Origin: Ignavibacteriales bacterium
GTDB lineage: Bacteria; Bacteroidota; Ignavibacteria; Ignavibacteriales; Melioribacteraceae
NCBI GenBank assembly: GCA_020061355.1
Contig: JAGUYK010000010.1
Span: 1-64,000 of the forward strand
Length of the DNA: 64,000 bases
Direction of reading: 5' to 3'
Shown here: piece by piece, positions 17,179 through 27,584 of the stretch
Position numbering within the stretch: the first letter of the stretch is position 1
How the letters are laid out: the number at the start of each line of letters is the position of its first letter
The notes under the pieces: generated by a model
Seen by the model: only the letters and a program-made list of their open reading frames with translations
What the model was told of the DNA's origin: nothing
Databases searched by the model: none
Made by a program: the position numbers and the translations under genes

Positions 17179-20072
17179 CCATTAACTTCCCTTGTTTCAT
17201 ATTCACTTATAGGCAGGCAACTACAGACAAGGTTTCTGTCTCCGTATGCATTGTTGATTCGTCCAACTGACGGCCAGAATTTATTTTCTTTAACATATTG
17301 TGCAGGAAAAGCAGCCACTTCTCTTGAGTATTGATGATTCCATTCATCTGCCAATACAACATTTACAGTATGCGGAGAATTCTTTAACGGATTATCTTCT
17401 TTATCAAGTATTCCTTTTTCTACGTCGTCAATTTCTTTTCTGATAGCTTTCATAGCACTACAAAAACGGTCAAGTTCATAGAGTGTTTCACTTTCCGTTG
17501 GTTCAACCATTAAAGTTCCAGGAACCGGGAATGAAACTGTCGGAGCATGGAATCCATAATCCATTAAGCGTTTTGCAATGTCTTCTACTTCAATATTAGC
17601 AGAAAGTTTAAAACTGCGTGTATCAAAAATAAGTTCATGTGCAACACATCCATTCTTGCCTGAATATAAAGTTGAATATTCGTTAGCTAATTTTGCTTTG
17701 ATATAATTTGCGTTGAGTATAGCAATTTTAGTAGCATAAGTAAGTCCGGTTCCGCCCATCATTTTATTGTAAGCATAAGGTATAACTAAAATTCCTGCAC
17801 TTCCCCAGGGTGCTGCAGCAACAGCGTTGATACTTTTAGAACCACCAACCTTTATTATCGCATGACCGGGTAAAAACGGTTCGAGATGCTCTGCTACAGC
17901 AATTGGGCCCATGCCGGGACCTCCACCGCCATGCGGAATAGTGAAAGTTTTGTGAAGATTCAGATGACATACATCTGCACCAATTAAACCGGGACTTGTT
18001 AAACCTACTTGTGCATTAAGATTAGCACCATCCATATAAACCTGTCCCCCGTTCTTATGAATGATTTGGCAAATTTCTATTATTTCTTCTTCAAACACTC
18101 CGTGTGTTGATGGATACGTAACCATAAGTGCAGAAAGAGTTTCCTTATACTGTTCGGCTTTTGTTCTTATATCGTTAAGATCAATGTTCCCTTTTTCATC
18201 GCATTTAACTACAACAACCTTACTACCTGCCATAACAGCACTTGCCGGATTTGTCCCATGTGCCGATGATGGTATAAGTACTACATTACGATGATCGTCT
18301 CCTCTGTTATGATGATAAGCGCGGATAACCATTAATCCTGTGTATTCACCCTGTGCACCTGAATTCGGCTGCATAGAAACAGCTTTGAATCCGGTTATTA
18401 TTGCTAAGTCAGATTCAAGTTCATTTATCAATTCAGCGTATCCTTGGGCTTGATCAATAGGAGCAAACGGGTGAAGTTCTGAAAATTCACTCCATGTAAC
18501 AGCAAACATTTCGGCAGATGCATTCAGTTTCATAGTGCAGGATCCAAGCGGTATCATGGATTGTGTTAATGAAAGGTCTTTCCTTTCAAGTCCTTTTATG
18601 TAGCGTAACATTTCTGTTTCGCAATAGTACGAATTGAATACGGGATGCGTAAGATATTTGGATTTACGCTGTAAGTTTTTAGGGATACTATTCACAAGTT
18701 TTTTAGTCATCGATAAGTCACTTATAAACTTCTTATTCAATGCATTTGCAAAGACTTCTGTCAACTCAATAATATCCTTGACTGTATTTGGTTCAGCAAC
18801 GGATATCCCAAAAGTTGTTTCGTCAATAATTCTAAGATTAATCTGTTTTTCTAATGCGTATTTCTTAACAGCATCCGCTTCTTTGGAAGATTTCATCACT
18901 ACTTTAATGGTATCGAAATAATTTTTGTTCGTTTGTATTATCCCTAATTCTTGAAGATTGCCGTTAAGTAATTCTGTAAGTTTATTCACCCTTTCGGCAA
19001 TTGCTTTAATTCCTTTAGGTCCATGATACACTCCATACATGCCGGACATAATTGCTAGTAGAACCTGTGCAGTACAAATATTACTTGTCGCATGTTCACG
19101 TTTGATATGCTGTTCGCGTGTTTGAAGAGCCATTCTTAATGCCCTGTTTCCATGAACATCAATCGAGACGCCGATAATTCTTCCCGGAATTTGTCTTTTA
19201 AACTCGTCTCTAGTTGCAAAAAATGCAGCGTGAGGACCGCCGTAACCCATTGGTACACCAAATCTTTGAGAAGAACCTACAACAACATCAGCACCGAATT
19301 CACCCGGAGGAGTAAGTAGAGCTAAACTTAACAGGTCAGCCGCAACAGCTTTATAAATTCCTTTTGATTCGGCTTCCTTAAATAAATTTGTGTATTCGTA
19401 AATTTCTCCGTCACACGCCGGATATTGTACAAGAATACCAAATATGTCATCTGTTAATTCTAAAGTTTTATGAGCGCCGATTTTTAACTCTATTCCAAGC
19501 GGAGCTGAACGGGTTTTAAGTACATCAATAGTCTGAGGGAATACTTCATTACTGACAAAGAAGACATTTGCATTTTTCTTGTTCGATTTTCTTATAGAAT
19601 AAAGCATTCCCATTGCCTCTGCAGCTGCTGTAGCTTCATCTAATAACGACGCATTTGCTATTGGCATACCGGTTAGGTCAATTATCATCGTCTGAAAATT
19701 AAGAAGTGCTTCTAATCTTCCTTGAGATATCTCAGCTTGATATGGAGTGTATTGAGTATACCAACCCGGATTTTCTAAAATATTTCTTCTTATAACCCCC
19801 GGTGTAATTGTAGGATAATATCCCAGACCAATATAGTTTTTAAATACTTTGTTTTTAGATGCAAGATTTTTCAGATACGAAAGTAATTCATGCTCTGTCA
19901 ATGGTTCGCTAAGTTCTAATTTATCTTTAAGCCGGATTGATTTAGGAAGAGTCTTTTCCATCAATTCATCTAAAGATTTAAGACCAATTACGTTCAGCAT
20001 TTTTTGGATATCATTTTCACTTGGACCAATATGGCGGTCAACAAATTTGTCGAAGAATTCAAAGTTGTTCAT
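17175..20072 (-). CDS. gcvP: glycine dehydrogenase (decarboxylating), P-protein
   Basis: 965 residues, the full-length single-chain form. It is the PLP enzyme of the glycine cleavage system: it decarboxylates glycine and passes the aminomethyl group to the lipoyl H-protein. N-terminal signatures are [10 protein letters not shown] and [12 protein letters not shown]; the PLP-binding Lys lies in [19 protein letters not shown] in the C-terminal half. The gcvT and gcvH partners are not in this window. No glycine riboswitch is visible upstream. It heads a minus-strand run with the CoA-binding protein, the barrel and rsmE. Confidence 0.97.
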   Translation of the reverse strand: MNNFEFFDKFVDRHIGPSENDIQKMLNVIGLKSLDELMEKTLPKSIRLKDKLELSEPLTEHELLSYLKNLASKNKVFKNYIGLGYYPTITPGVIRRNILENPGWYTQYTPYQAEISQGRLEALLNFQTMIIDLTGMPIANASLLDEATAAAEAMGMLYSIRKSNKKNANVFFVSNEVFPQTIDVLKTRSAPLGIELKIGAHKTLELTDDIFGILVQYPACDGEIYEYTNLFKEAESKGIYKAVAADLLSLALLTPPGEFGADVVVGSSQRFGVPMGYGGPHAAFFATRDEFKRQIPGRIIGVSIDVHGNRALRMALQTREQHIKREHATSNICTAQVLLAIMSGMYGVYHGPKGIKAIAERVNKLTELLNGNLQELGIIQTNKNYFDTIKVVMKSSKEADAVKKYALEKQINLRIIDETTFGISVAEPNTVKDIIELTEVFANALNKKFISDLSMTKKLVNSIPKNLQRKSKYLTHPVFNSYYCETEMLRYIKGLERKDLSLTQSMIPLGSCTMKLNASAEMFAVTWSEFSELHPFAPIDQAQGYAELINELESDLAIITGFKAVSMQPNSGAQGEYTGLMVIRAYHHNRGDDHRNVVLIPSSAHGTNPASAVMAGSKVVVVKCDEKGNIDLNDIRTKAEQYKETLSALMVTYPSTHGVFEEEIIEICQIIHKNGGQVYMDGANLNAQVGLTSPGLIGADVCHLNLHKTFTIPHGGGGPGMGPIAVAEHLEPFLPGHAIIKVGGSKSINAVAAAPWGSAGILVIPYAYNKMMGGTGLTYATKIAILNANYIKAKLANEYSTLYSGKNGCVAHELIFDTRSFKLSANIEVEDIAKRLMDYGFHAPTVSFPVPGTLMVEPTESETLYELDRFCSAMKAIRKEIDDVEKGILDKEDNPLKNSPHTVNVVLADEWNHQYSREVAAFPAQYVKENKFWPSVGRINNAYGDRNLVCSCLPISEYETREVNG

Positions 20073-20165
20073 GATAATCTCACTATGGAAAGGTTTTTCA
20101 TAAATTGAGTTAATTTTGTTCTTAAATATAAAGAAAAGGTGATAATTCGAATGGGGATTTTTATT

Positions 20166-20936
20166 TTATTTCTTTGATCTGATTCTTGAAATTGCAAGAC
20201 GCGAAGCATCCTGTTCGGCAGATTTCTTACTCCTTCCTTTTCCGACTCCATACAAAGTACTACCGATATATACTTCAATCGTAAATTCTCTTTTATGTTC
20301 CGGACCTTCAATTTTTGTTACAATATAACTCGGCTGTTCTAACCTCTTGGCATGTGTATATTCAAGAAGTTGTCCTTTATAATTTTTATCAATCAGAAAA
20401 CTTTCATCATCTTCATATAGATAAACAATATTCTCTAAAACAAATTCTTCTGCTTTTGTCAAACCTTTGTCCAGAAATATTGCACCAATAACAGCTTCCA
20501 AAGTATCAGCCATAATAGTATGAAGCCCTTCAACCGAATCACTAAGATATTTGTGATTATACATAATATAATCATTCAAGTGGAGTTTATCGGCGGTCTG
20601 GTAAAGTCTTTCACGGTTTACCAAAGCTGAACGCGCTTTAGTTAGGAATCCTTCTTCTTCTTCGGTATAATTCTCAAAAAGGTAAGTGGCAATAATCATA
20701 TTTAAAACCGAATCGCCCAGGAATTCAAGACGTTCATTTGATTTTTCAAGGTCGGGATTTAATTCAAGAAAAGAACGGTGAGTTATAGCTTTGATATAAT
20801 AATCGGTATTTTCGGTTTTAAAGCCGATTTGTTTTTGAAGAGATTCAACTTTTTCCAGAACCTCCTTTTGGAATGAATTCTTATGTCTCTTAGGTTTGAA
20901 AATCTTTTTTAGATTTTCAAAAAAATACTTAAACAA
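20166..20936 (-). CDS. rnc: ribonuclease III
   Basis: 256 residues. It cleaves double-stranded RNA in rRNA and mRNA processing. The RNase III signature NERLEFLGDSVLNMI lies at about residues 63-77 with the metal-binding Glu and Asp, and a second acidic site appears in MADTLEAVIGAIFLD. The C-terminal double-stranded RNA-binding domain runs from YKGQLLEY to GKGRSKKSAEQDASRLAI. There is an extra basic N-terminal segment of about 30 residues. It is the last gene of the lipid operon, 2 bases after fabF. Confidence 0.96.
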   Translation of the reverse strand: MFKYFFENLKKIFKPKRHKNSFQKEVLEKVESLQKQIGFKTENTDYYIKAITHRSFLELNPDLEKSNERLEFLGDSVLNMIIATYLFENYTEEEEGFLTKARSALVNRERLYQTADKLHLNDYIMYNHKYLSDSVEGLHTIMADTLEAVIGAIFLDKGLTKAEEFVLENIVYLYEDDESFLIDKNYKGQLLEYTHAKRLEQPSYIVTKIEGPEHKREFTIEVYIGSTLYGVGKGRSKKSAEQDASRLAISRIRSKK

Positions 20937-20938
20937 TC

Positions 20939-22183
20939 TTATCCCGTATACTTCTTAAAAAGAATACTAGCGTTATGTCCGCCAAAACCGAAAGTATTAC
21001 TTATAGCATAATTTATTTCACGCTTTACCGGAACCTTTGGTGTATAATTAAGGTCGCATTCCGGATCTGGTGTGTCGAGGTTTATTGTTGGAGGAATTAA
21101 CGAGTTTTGAATAGCAAGTACAGTTGCAATTGCTTCAATAGCACCTGCAGCTCCAAGCAGATGTCCTGTCATAGATTTTATTGAACTTATAGCAAGTTTA
21201 TATGCATGTTCACCAAATAGAGTTTTAATAGCTTTTGTTTCGTTAAGGTCATTTAACTCAGTAGATGTTCCATGAGCGTTAATATAATCAACATCTTCGG
21301 GATTAATTCCGCCATCACGCAACGCCTCTCTCATAGATCTATATGCACCTTCACCGCCGGGAGGTGGTGCAGTAACATGGAATGCGTCACCTGTTAAACC
21401 GATACCGGCAATTTCGGCATGAATGAAAGCACCTCTATTAAGTGCATGTTCAAGCTCCTCAAGAATAAGAGTACCGCCACCGTCGCCCATAACGAAACCG
21501 TTTCTATCCTTATCAAAAGGACGCGAGGCTTCAAGATATCTGTCATTCCAATTGGAAAGTGCCCTTGCTGAACAGAAACCGGCTACCGATAGAGGAATAA
21601 GGGAATATTCCGATCCGCCGCTAAAAATAATATCTGCAGAACCGCGCTGGATAAGCATAAATGCATCGGCAATTGCATGAGACGAGGTTGAACAAGCTGA
21701 TACTGTTGCATAGTTTGGACCTTTCAAACCAAACTTTATTGAAATCTGTCCTGCTGCAATATCAGGAATCATCATAGGGACAAAAAATGGAGAAACTCTT
21801 TTATGACCGCCTGCCAGGTAAGCTGCATGTGCCTCTGTCAATGTTAATATACCGCCAATACCGCTTCCAAAGATGACTCCGGCTCTCTCTAAATTAATTT
21901 TTGAAAGATCAAGCTTTGAGTCCTCTAATGCCATAGCAGAAGTTGCAATAGCATAATGAGTATAAGGATCCATCCTTTTAGCTTCTTTTTTATCAATGTA
22001 TATCAATGGATCAAAGTTCTTAACTTCACAAGCGAATTGTGTTGGAAAAGATGATGCATCAAAACGAGTTATTAAACCAGCACCACTTTTCCCAGCCACC
22101 AGACTATCCCAGAACTCCTGAATATTATTTCCGATAGGAGTAACCGCACCCAGTCCGGTAATTACAACTCTCTTTTTACTCAT
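20939..22183 (-). CDS. fabF: beta-ketoacyl-ACP synthase II
   Basis: 414 residues, usual length. It elongates acyl-ACP by condensation with malonyl-ACP. The Cys-His-His triad is complete: Cys-164 in VSACSTSSHA, one His in NAHGTSTELND and one in SIKSMTGHLLGAAGA. The C-terminal FGFGGHN loop is present. It follows acpP on the minus strand with about 95 bases between them that contain a long inverted repeat. Confidence 0.97.
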   Translation of the reverse strand: MSKKRVVITGLGAVTPIGNNIQEFWDSLVAGKSGAGLITRFDASSFPTQFACEVKNFDPLIYIDKKEAKRMDPYTHYAIATSAMALEDSKLDLSKINLERAGVIFGSGIGGILTLTEAHAAYLAGGHKRVSPFFVPMMIPDIAAGQISIKFGLKGPNYATVSACSTSSHAIADAFMLIQRGSADIIFSGGSEYSLIPLSVAGFCSARALSNWNDRYLEASRPFDKDRNGFVMGDGGGTLILEELEHALNRGAFIHAEIAGIGLTGDAFHVTAPPPGGEGAYRSMREALRDGGINPEDVDYINAHGTSTELNDLNETKAIKTLFGEHAYKLAISSIKSMTGHLLGAAGAIEAIATVLAIQNSLIPPTINLDTPDPECDLNYTPKVPVKREINYAISNTFGFGGHNASILFKKYTG

Positions 22184-22220
22184 TATTTCTCCATAAAGTT
22201 GATTATTAAGGAAAGAAAAG

Positions 22221-22270
22221 GAGACAGTTTTGTACGCAGAGTAATAGAAGATAACCGGTAAAACTGTCTC
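22221..22270 (-). promoter_or_regulatory. long inverted repeat between acpP and fabF
   Basis: A perfect 11-bp inverted repeat: GAGACAGTTTT at 22221-22231 and AAAACTGTCTC at 22260-22270, with 28 bases between. In the direction of transcription it follows the acpP stop within 10 bases. It can fold as a stem-loop in the operon mRNA. A pyrimidine-rich stretch (CTTTTCTTTC) follows it but no clean T-run. It could stabilise the acpP message, or lower read-through into fabF. Confidence 0.7.
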
Positions 22271-22279
22271 GAAACTAAA

Positions 22280-22513
22280 TTAACCTAATTTTTCTTTCAA
22301 GTATTTTGTCGCATCCCCGACAGTTGCGATTTTTTCAGCGTCTTCATCAGGAATAGAAATGTTGAAAGTAGATTCAAAACCCATAACAAGTTCAACTATA
22401 TCTAAAGAATCTGCGCCAAGGTCGTTTGTGAATGAAGCTTGCGGTGTAATTTGTGATTCTTCTACACCGAGTTTATCCATAATGATTTCTTTTACTTTTG
22501 CTTCAACGTCCAT
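22280..22513 (-). CDS. acpP: acyl carrier protein
   Basis: 77 residues, acidic, with the phosphopantetheine site Ser-36 in [10 protein letters not shown]. It carries growing acyl chains for fatty acid and phospholipid synthesis. The four-helix pattern is intact. An ATTACTCCTTTGATG region on the complementary strand gives an AGGAGT ribosome site ahead of the ATG, one of the better ones here, fitting high expression. Confidence 0.98.
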   Translation of the reverse strand: MDVEAKVKEIIMDKLGVEESQITPQASFTNDLGADSLDIVELVMGFESTFNISIPDEDAEKIATVGDATKYLKEKLG

Positions 22514-22553
22514 TTATTACTCCTTTGATGTTGATAAATATGAATTAAATAAT

Positions 22554-23315
22554 TTACATTGTCATTCCGCCGTCAACGGCAATTACCTGTCCGGTAATAT
22601 AATCAGCGTCCGGACTGCAAAGGAATCCGACAACACGTGCAATATCTTCGGGATTCCCCATTCTCTTCATTGGAATATTTTGCAATAAAAGTTCTCTTTG
22701 TTTATCGTTTAAATTTCTTGTCATATCTGTTTCTATAAAACCCGGTGCAACACAATTAACAGTAATATTTCTTGAAGCAACTTCTCTTGCAACCGATTTT
22801 GTAAAACCGATTATCCCGGCTTTGGAAGCTGCATAATTCGCCTGGCCTGCATTACCAATCAATCCAACAACCGATGCAATATTTACTATTCTGCCGTATC
22901 GCTGACTTACCATATGTTTAATAACTGCTTTTGTGTAATTGAAAACACTCTTAAGATTAACATTAATTACGTCGTCCCACTCTTTCTCAGACATTCGAAG
23001 AAGTAAATTATCACGAGTAATACCGGCATTGTTGATTAGTATATCAACACCGCCCAATTTTTCTATTGCAGCATTAACTGTTTCCTGTGCATCTTCCAGG
23101 GATGTCGCATCAGCTTTGAATCCGATAATCTTAGTATCAAGACTGCCGATTTCCTTTTCAATTTCTGCTGCACATTCATCACAACTATTGTAAATGAATG
23201 CTACATCAGAGAATAAAACACCGCAACAGCTTTTAGATGCTAATTCCTTAACAATCGCCTTTCCAATACCTCTCGTTCCACCGGTTACTATTGCTCTCTT
23301 ATTTTTCGACTGCAA
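22554..23315 (-). CDS. fabG: 3-oxoacyl-ACP reductase
   Basis: 253 residues, short-chain dehydrogenase. It reduces 3-oxoacyl-ACP with NADPH. The cofactor loop is TGGTRGIGKAI, followed by NNAGITRDNLLLRM, the active-site YAASKAG (Tyr and Lys) and the C-terminal GQVIAVDGGMTM. The segment at residues 35-52 (FSDVAFIYNSCDECAAEIEKE) is slightly longer than usual. The start overlaps the DUF3109 gene by 17 bases. Confidence 0.95.
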   Translation of the reverse strand: MQSKNKRAIVTGGTRGIGKAIVKELASKSCCGVLFSDVAFIYNSCDECAAEIEKEIGSLDTKIIGFKADATSLEDAQETVNAAIEKLGGVDILINNAGITRDNLLLRMSEKEWDDVINVNLKSVFNYTKAVIKHMVSQRYGRIVNIASVVGLIGNAGQANYAASKAGIIGFTKSVAREVASRNITVNCVAPGFIETDMTRNLNDKQRELLLQNIPMKRMGNPEDIARVVGFLCSPDADYITGQVIAVDGGMTM

Positions 23316-23910
23316 TTTTTTCTTCCTTTATTGAATTTAAATACTCATCTTTATATTGAATTAACTCTTCGAATCCTTTTTCACCTAATAGATATCTTAT
23401 TTCATCCTTACTGTGTTCAAAAATTGTAACTGTTTGATTCTGTTTTAAACTGCAATAATGCATCCTGTCAATATGTTCATCATCAACGGTAAGTGCACCC
23501 TCAAAAATAACAAGCGGGAATAATATACAATACAAAGGTTTATATTTCCACTTGAATTCTCCATCTTCAACAGCCATTTTTTGCAGTGTGCAAAAACCCT
23601 GTTTATCCAAAAAGACACATTTCCCGTTATAGACTTCGGTACCAACAGCAATTCCCGATTCAAAGTCCGGATCCGGTTCAGGTTCTTCAAACCATTTATC
23701 CACATCCTTTATCTGTGAATCATCCATTGACTTAATGATACGGTTTTTTACACTAAGAATCTTTTCATGTTCTTTTTTATCGGTATAAACACCGTAATAG
23801 CAGCATTCACCACTACAAATACATGCATCACATGCTTTAACAAATTTTGTAGTGAAGATTTGAGGATCAATATAAATGCCATTGATCTTCTTCTCAAATT
23901 TATTTTCCAT
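23299..23910 (-). CDS. DUF3109 family protein (Cys-rich)
   Basis: 203 residues. The N-terminal part has CDACICSGECCYYGVY, then NGKCVFLDKQGFCTLQ and a YKPLYCILFPL segment and a final MHYC. The spacing of eight or more Cys suggests an Fe-S or zinc site of the YkgJ-like type; the family is DUF3109. Its function is unknown. It lies inside the fatty acid operon between fabD and fabG, abutting fabD at the stop/start and overlapping fabG, so it should be co-expressed with both. Confidence 0.8.
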   Translation of the reverse strand: MENKFEKKINGIYIDPQIFTTKFVKACDACICSGECCYYGVYTDKKEHEKILSVKNRIIKSMDDSQIKDVDKWFEEPEPDPDFESGIAVGTEVYNGKCVFLDKQGFCTLQKMAVEDGEFKWKYKPLYCILFPLVIFEGALTVDDEHIDRMHYCSLKQNQTVTIFEHSKDEIRYLLGEKGFEELIQYKDEYLNSIKEEKIAVEK

Positions 23911-24824
23911 TAGAGAAACCTTTCAACATCACTGTATTTATCAATACCGAATATTTTTACATCGGGATTAATTCGTTTACCAAGCCCTTGCAATACTTTA
24001 CCGGGACCAATTTCATAAAATTCATCTGCACCATCATTTATCATATTAATAATTGTCTCTTCCCATCTAACCGGTTTTGAAAGTTGTTCAAACAAAAATT
24101 CTTTTATTTGATTTTTATCTTTTACAGGCTGAGCAGTTACATTTGTGTAAACCGGAATTTTCCCATCATAGAACGGGGTTGCATCAAGTTTTATTTTTAA
24201 TGTTTCTTTCGCAGACGACATTAAAGGAGAATGGAAAGCTCCGCTCACAACTAATTCTTTAACAAGCTTTGCACCTTCCCTTTTACAAATTTCCATTGCT
24301 GCTCTAACTCCATCAATAGAACCGGATATTACAATTTGTCCCGGTGAATTAAAATTTGCACACTGCACTATCCCTTTAAAGGAAGCTTCATTACAGATTC
24401 CCTCGAGTTTTTCAGGCATAAGTCCAACTATTGCAGCCATTGTCCCCGGTTGTTCAATTCCGGCATTAAGCATAGCTTTACCGCGGGTATGGACAAGTTT
24501 AACAGCTTCATAAAACTGTAGTGATTTGGCAGAGACGAGCGCCGAATATTCTCCAAGTGAATGACCGGCAGCCATATCAGGTTCAATAGTTCTAATTAAA
24601 CTAGCTAACACAACACTATGGACAAAAATTGCGGGCTGTGTTATGTCGGTCTGCTTTAAAAATTCTTCTGGACCATTAAACATTAAATGTGAAAGAGAAA
24701 CTCCGATAGCTTCTTCTGCTGTTTTAATCATTTCTTTGGCTTCAACGGAATTCTCGAAGAGGTCTTTTGCCATTCCGACATATTGAGAACCCTGCCCGGG
24801 AAATATAAATGCTTTCTTTCCCAC
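23910..24824 (-). CDS. fabD: malonyl-CoA:ACP transacylase
   Basis: 304 residues. It loads malonyl onto ACP. The nucleophile Ser-89 lies in AAGHSLGEYSAL, the GQGSQYVGM motif is at the start, and the catalytic His appears in SGAFHSPLM near residue 198. Its stop overlaps the start of the DUF3109 gene by one base, and its ATG overlaps the fabH stop by one base. Confidence 0.97.
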   Translation of the reverse strand: MGKKAFIFPGQGSQYVGMAKDLFENSVEAKEMIKTAEEAIGVSLSHLMFNGPEEFLKQTDITQPAIFVHSVVLASLIRTIEPDMAAGHSLGEYSALVSAKSLQFYEAVKLVHTRGKAMLNAGIEQPGTMAAIVGLMPEKLEGICNEASFKGIVQCANFNSPGQIVISGSIDGVRAAMEICKREGAKLVKELVVSGAFHSPLMSSAKETLKIKLDATPFYDGKIPVYTNVTAQPVKDKNQIKEFLFEQLSKPVRWEETIINMINDGADEFYEIGPGKVLQGLGKRINPDVKIFGIDKYSDVERFL

Positions 24825-25831
24825 TAATCAAGACTCCATGTAATGTAAATTGCACCCCATGTATAGCCGGCACCAAATGCAGAAAGAATTAAGTTATCAC
24901 CTTTTTTCAATTTCCCGTTACGGTAATACTCGGTAATACAGGATGGAATTGTAGCCGCAGTAGTATTACCGAAATGATCAATATTGATCATAACTTTATC
25001 TTTGGAAATTCCCATTCTTTCAGCGGTAGCATCAATAATCCTCATATTAGCTTGGTGAGGAACAAGATATGCAACATCATCACCGGTAAGATTATTTTTC
25101 TTCATAATGTCGTATGAAACATCTGCCATACCTTTAACGGCAACTTTAAAAACAGCTTTACCATCCTGATACATGTAATGCCATTTATTATCAACTGTTT
25201 CATGTGATGCTGGTCTTAAACTACCTCCGGCTTTCATGTATAAACTATCTTTACCGGTTCCATCAACATATAGTAGTGAATCTTTAATACCATAATTGAG
25301 ATCTTCCGTTGGTTCAAGCAAAACCGCAGATGCAAGATCACCGAAGAGTATACATGTGTTTCTGTCAGTATAATCAGTGATGGCACTCATTTTATCCGAG
25401 CCAACAATAACAACTTTTTTATAAGCACCGCTTTCAATTAATCTGGAACCGGTTTCCAATGCAAATAAAAATCCCGAACAAGCTGCAGATAAATCGAAAC
25501 CCCAAGCGTTTCTTGCACCAATTTTATCCTGTACCAGGCATGCGCATGCTGGAAAAAACATATCAGGTGTTACTGTTGCAACTATAATTACCTCAATTTC
25601 CTCCGGCTTCAGACTGGAGTTTTTCATAAGATCTAAGATTGCAAACGCAGCCATATCACTTGTTGCACCGTTTTCCATCTTACGTCGCTCTTTAATACCG
25701 GTTCGAGTAATAATCCATTCTTCGCTTGTATCGACAATTGATTCGAAATATTTATTGTCCAGAACTTTATCGGGAACATACATTCCAACGGCAGTAATAG
25801 CTGCATTAAACTTTTTATTTTTAGACGGCAT
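24824..25831 (-). CDS. fabH: beta-ketoacyl-ACP synthase III
   Basis: 335 residues. It starts fatty acid synthesis by condensing acyl-CoA with malonyl-ACP. Catalytic residues are present: Cys-118 in LSAACSGFLFA, His in VPHQANMRIIDA and Asn in HFGNTTAATIPS. The SEEWITRTGI and C-terminal ILSAFGAGYTWGA motifs are typical. It overlaps plsX by 11 bases. Confidence 0.97.
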   Translation of the reverse strand: MPSKNKKFNAAITAVGMYVPDKVLDNKYFESIVDTSEEWIITRTGIKERRKMENGATSDMAAFAILDLMKNSSLKPEEIEVIIVATVTPDMFFPACACLVQDKIGARNAWGFDLSAACSGFLFALETGSRLIESGAYKKVVIVGSDKMSAITDYTDRNTCILFGDLASAVLLEPTEDLNYGIKDSLLYVDGTGKDSLYMKAGGSLRPASHETVDNKWHYMYQDGKAVFKVAVKGMADVSYDIMKKNNLTGDDVAYLVPHQANMRIIDATAERMGISKDKVMINIDHFGNTTAATIPSCITEYYRNGKLKKGDNLILSAFGAGYTWGAIYITWSLD

Positions 25832-26849
25832 ATTCTTTCAATGCTTCCTGAAATTTCTGAATTAAATTTTTATCGTACATTTCTTTTGCTCTTAGAACCA
25901 TATTTTTTATTGCAAGCGGAGTACTGGAACCGTGTCCGATAATACTTATACCGTTTACACCGAGTAATGGAACTCCGCCATGTGTTTGATAATCCATATC
26001 ACTTAAAGAAACTTTTAGTACTTTTTTAACGATAAGAGCATAAATTTTGTTCAATAATCCTTTTGTAGAATAGTCTTTTATTCTGGATTTAAGAAGTGCT
26101 AATATACTCTCTCCGAATTTTAATATAACATTACCGAGAAAACCGTCACATACAATTACATCAACATTACCTTTTAATATATCTCTTCCTTCAACATTTC
26201 CAACAAAATTAAGTTTTGAAGCTTTTAGGAGTTTATGAGCAGCCAGAGATAATTCATTCCCTTTTGCTTCTTCTTCACCAACACTCAAAACCCCAACCGA
26301 AGGTGACGTACTATTAAAAATTTCTTTTGCAAAGATTGAACCAAGGATTGCATATTCAAACAAATGCTGAGGCTTACTATCTACACTTGCACCAACATCA
26401 AAAAGAAGACAGAATTTGTTTTGCGATGTCGGGAATGATGCTCCTATAGTTGGTCTGCTTACACCTTCTATCCTGCCCATAATTAATGTTGAAGCCGCCA
26501 TCATAGCACCTGTATTCCCGGCGCTTACAAAAGCATGTGCCTTTTTCTCTTTAACCAGTTTAGCACCAACAACAATTGAAGAATCGGGTTTGGTCTTTAA
26601 TGCTGAAGTAGGAGTGTCACCCATTTCAATTATCTGGGAAGAATGGAGAATCATATTCTCGCCGAGTAAAATATTTTCCTCCCTGGCAACTTGAAGAAGT
26701 TTCTGCTTATCACCGATAAGAATCAATTCAAAATCTTTTCTTTCGTTGTACGCCTCAAGTGCGCCGATCAAAACATTCTTAGGGGCATAATCGCCCCCCA
26801 TAGCATCAACTGCAATTATGCATTTAATGTCATTTTGATTTTTTGTCAT
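25821..26849 (-). CDS. plsX: phosphate acyltransferase
   Basis: 342 residues. It makes acyl-phosphate from acyl-ACP for phospholipid synthesis. Signatures are the N-terminal IAVDAMGGDYAP, SAGNTGAMMAAS and VCDGFLGNVILK, plus the late GGVPLLGVNGISIIGHGSS. It is preceded by rpmF and followed by fabH, the standard order of this operon in many bacteria. Confidence 0.97.
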   Translation of the reverse strand: MTKNQNDIKCIIAVDAMGGDYAPKNVLIGALEAYNERKDFELILIGDKQKLLQVAREENILLGENMILHSSQIIEMGDTPTSALKTKPDSSIVVGAKLVKEKKAHAFVSAGNTGAMMAASTLIMGRIEGVSRPTIGASFPTSQNKFCLLFDVGASVDSKPQHLFEYAILGSIFAKEIFNSTSPSVGVLSVGEEEAKGNELSLAAHKLLKASKLNFVGNVEGRDILKGNVDVIVCDGFLGNVILKFGESILALLKSRIKDYSTKGLLNKIYALIVKKVLKVSLSDMDYQTHGGVPLLGVNGISIIGHGSSTPLAIKNMVLRAKEMYDKNLIQKFQEALKEYAV

Positions 26850-26864
26850 TTACAAATAAGAATG

Positions 26865-27044
26865 TTAGGACTCAGGAACGAACATTGATCTGCCGGCATA
26901 ATAACCGCAGTTCGGACATGCTCTATGGCTCAGTTTCAATTCACCGCAATTAGAGCAGCGGCTTAAGGTAGGAACAGTTGCCTTATAATGTGTTCTGCGC
27001 TTATCCCTTCTACTCTTAGACATCTTACGTTTCGGATTAGGCAT
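26865..27044 (-). CDS. rpmF: 50S ribosomal protein L32
   Basis: 59 residues read from the complementary strand. It starts [17 protein letters not shown], the basic L32 N-terminus, and has a zinc ribbon of Cys-30, Cys-33, Cys-43 and Cys-46 (CSNC and CPNC). The stop is TAA at 26865-26867. It lies 15 bases before plsX and 14 bases after the YceD-like gene. The yceD-rpmF-plsX order is conserved across bacteria. Confidence 0.97.
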   Translation of the reverse strand: MPNPKRKMSKSRRDKRRTHYKATVPTLSRCSNCGELKLSHRACPNCGYYAGRSMFVPES

Positions 27045-27058
27045 CGTTTAACCTTTGT

Positions 27059-27556
27059 TTAGTTATTGGATTTCAATTTTTTTAATGGTTCCCAGATATC
27101 TGAATGTTTTTCAATATGACATTCACAAGTTATCTGGTTTAAGTTTTTCCCGCAAACCGGGCATAATCCCTTACAATCCTCTCTACACAATTTTTTCATT
27201 GGAATTGTAAGTTCGGTATACTCATATACATCTTTACTAATATTTATTTTGTCTTCATCTGCAGTCAGGAATTTAACGTTATAATCGTCCGATTCCTGAG
27301 GCCCTTTCGAAAATAAGTAACTTAACAAGAAATTGGACTTCAATTTAGTATCGGACTCAGAGTTGCATCTATCGCAAATCATCTTAAAATTAACAGTTGC
27401 TTCACAATTCAGCACAATCTGATGCTGTGATTTATCCATCCTACAGTCAACAACTACATTCCCAAAGAACAAATTCTCAAGACCCAACTTTTCGACGGGT
27501 TCTTCAAAGTTAATAAGATGGATGCCGTCTGAAAAATTTGTATATTTTATTATCAT
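27059..27556 (-). CDS. YceD/DUF177 family protein
   Basis: 165 residues if read from the ATG at 27556; a TTG 15 bases upstream is in frame but gives an unlikely MLFVK extension. DUF177 features are visible: IVLNCEATVNFKMICDRCNSE in the middle and the C-terminal CREDCKGLCPVCGKNLNQ, where CxxxC and CxxC pairs can hold zinc. Related proteins are required for 23S rRNA metabolism. It sits directly ahead of rpmF, as is usual. Confidence 0.88.
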   Translation of the reverse strand: MIIKYTNFSDGIHLINFEEPVEKLGLENLFFGNVVVDCRMDKSQHQIVLNCEATVNFKMICDRCNSESDTKLKSNFLLSYLFSKGPQESDDYNVKFLTADEDKINISKDVYEYTELTIPMKKLCREDCKGLCPVCGKNLNQITCECHIEKHSDIWEPLKKLKSNN

Positions 27557-27584
27557 TTTAACAAAGAGCAAAAAATTGGGTCAA

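Noticed and set aside
20073-20165. Glycine riboswitch in front of gcvP
   Set aside because: Only 93 AT-rich bases lie between rnc and gcvP and none of the riboswitch core or paired stems is visible.
23299-23315. Frameshift between fabG and the DUF3109 gene
   Set aside because: Both proteins are complete at their ends; the 17-base overlap is a normal operon overlap.
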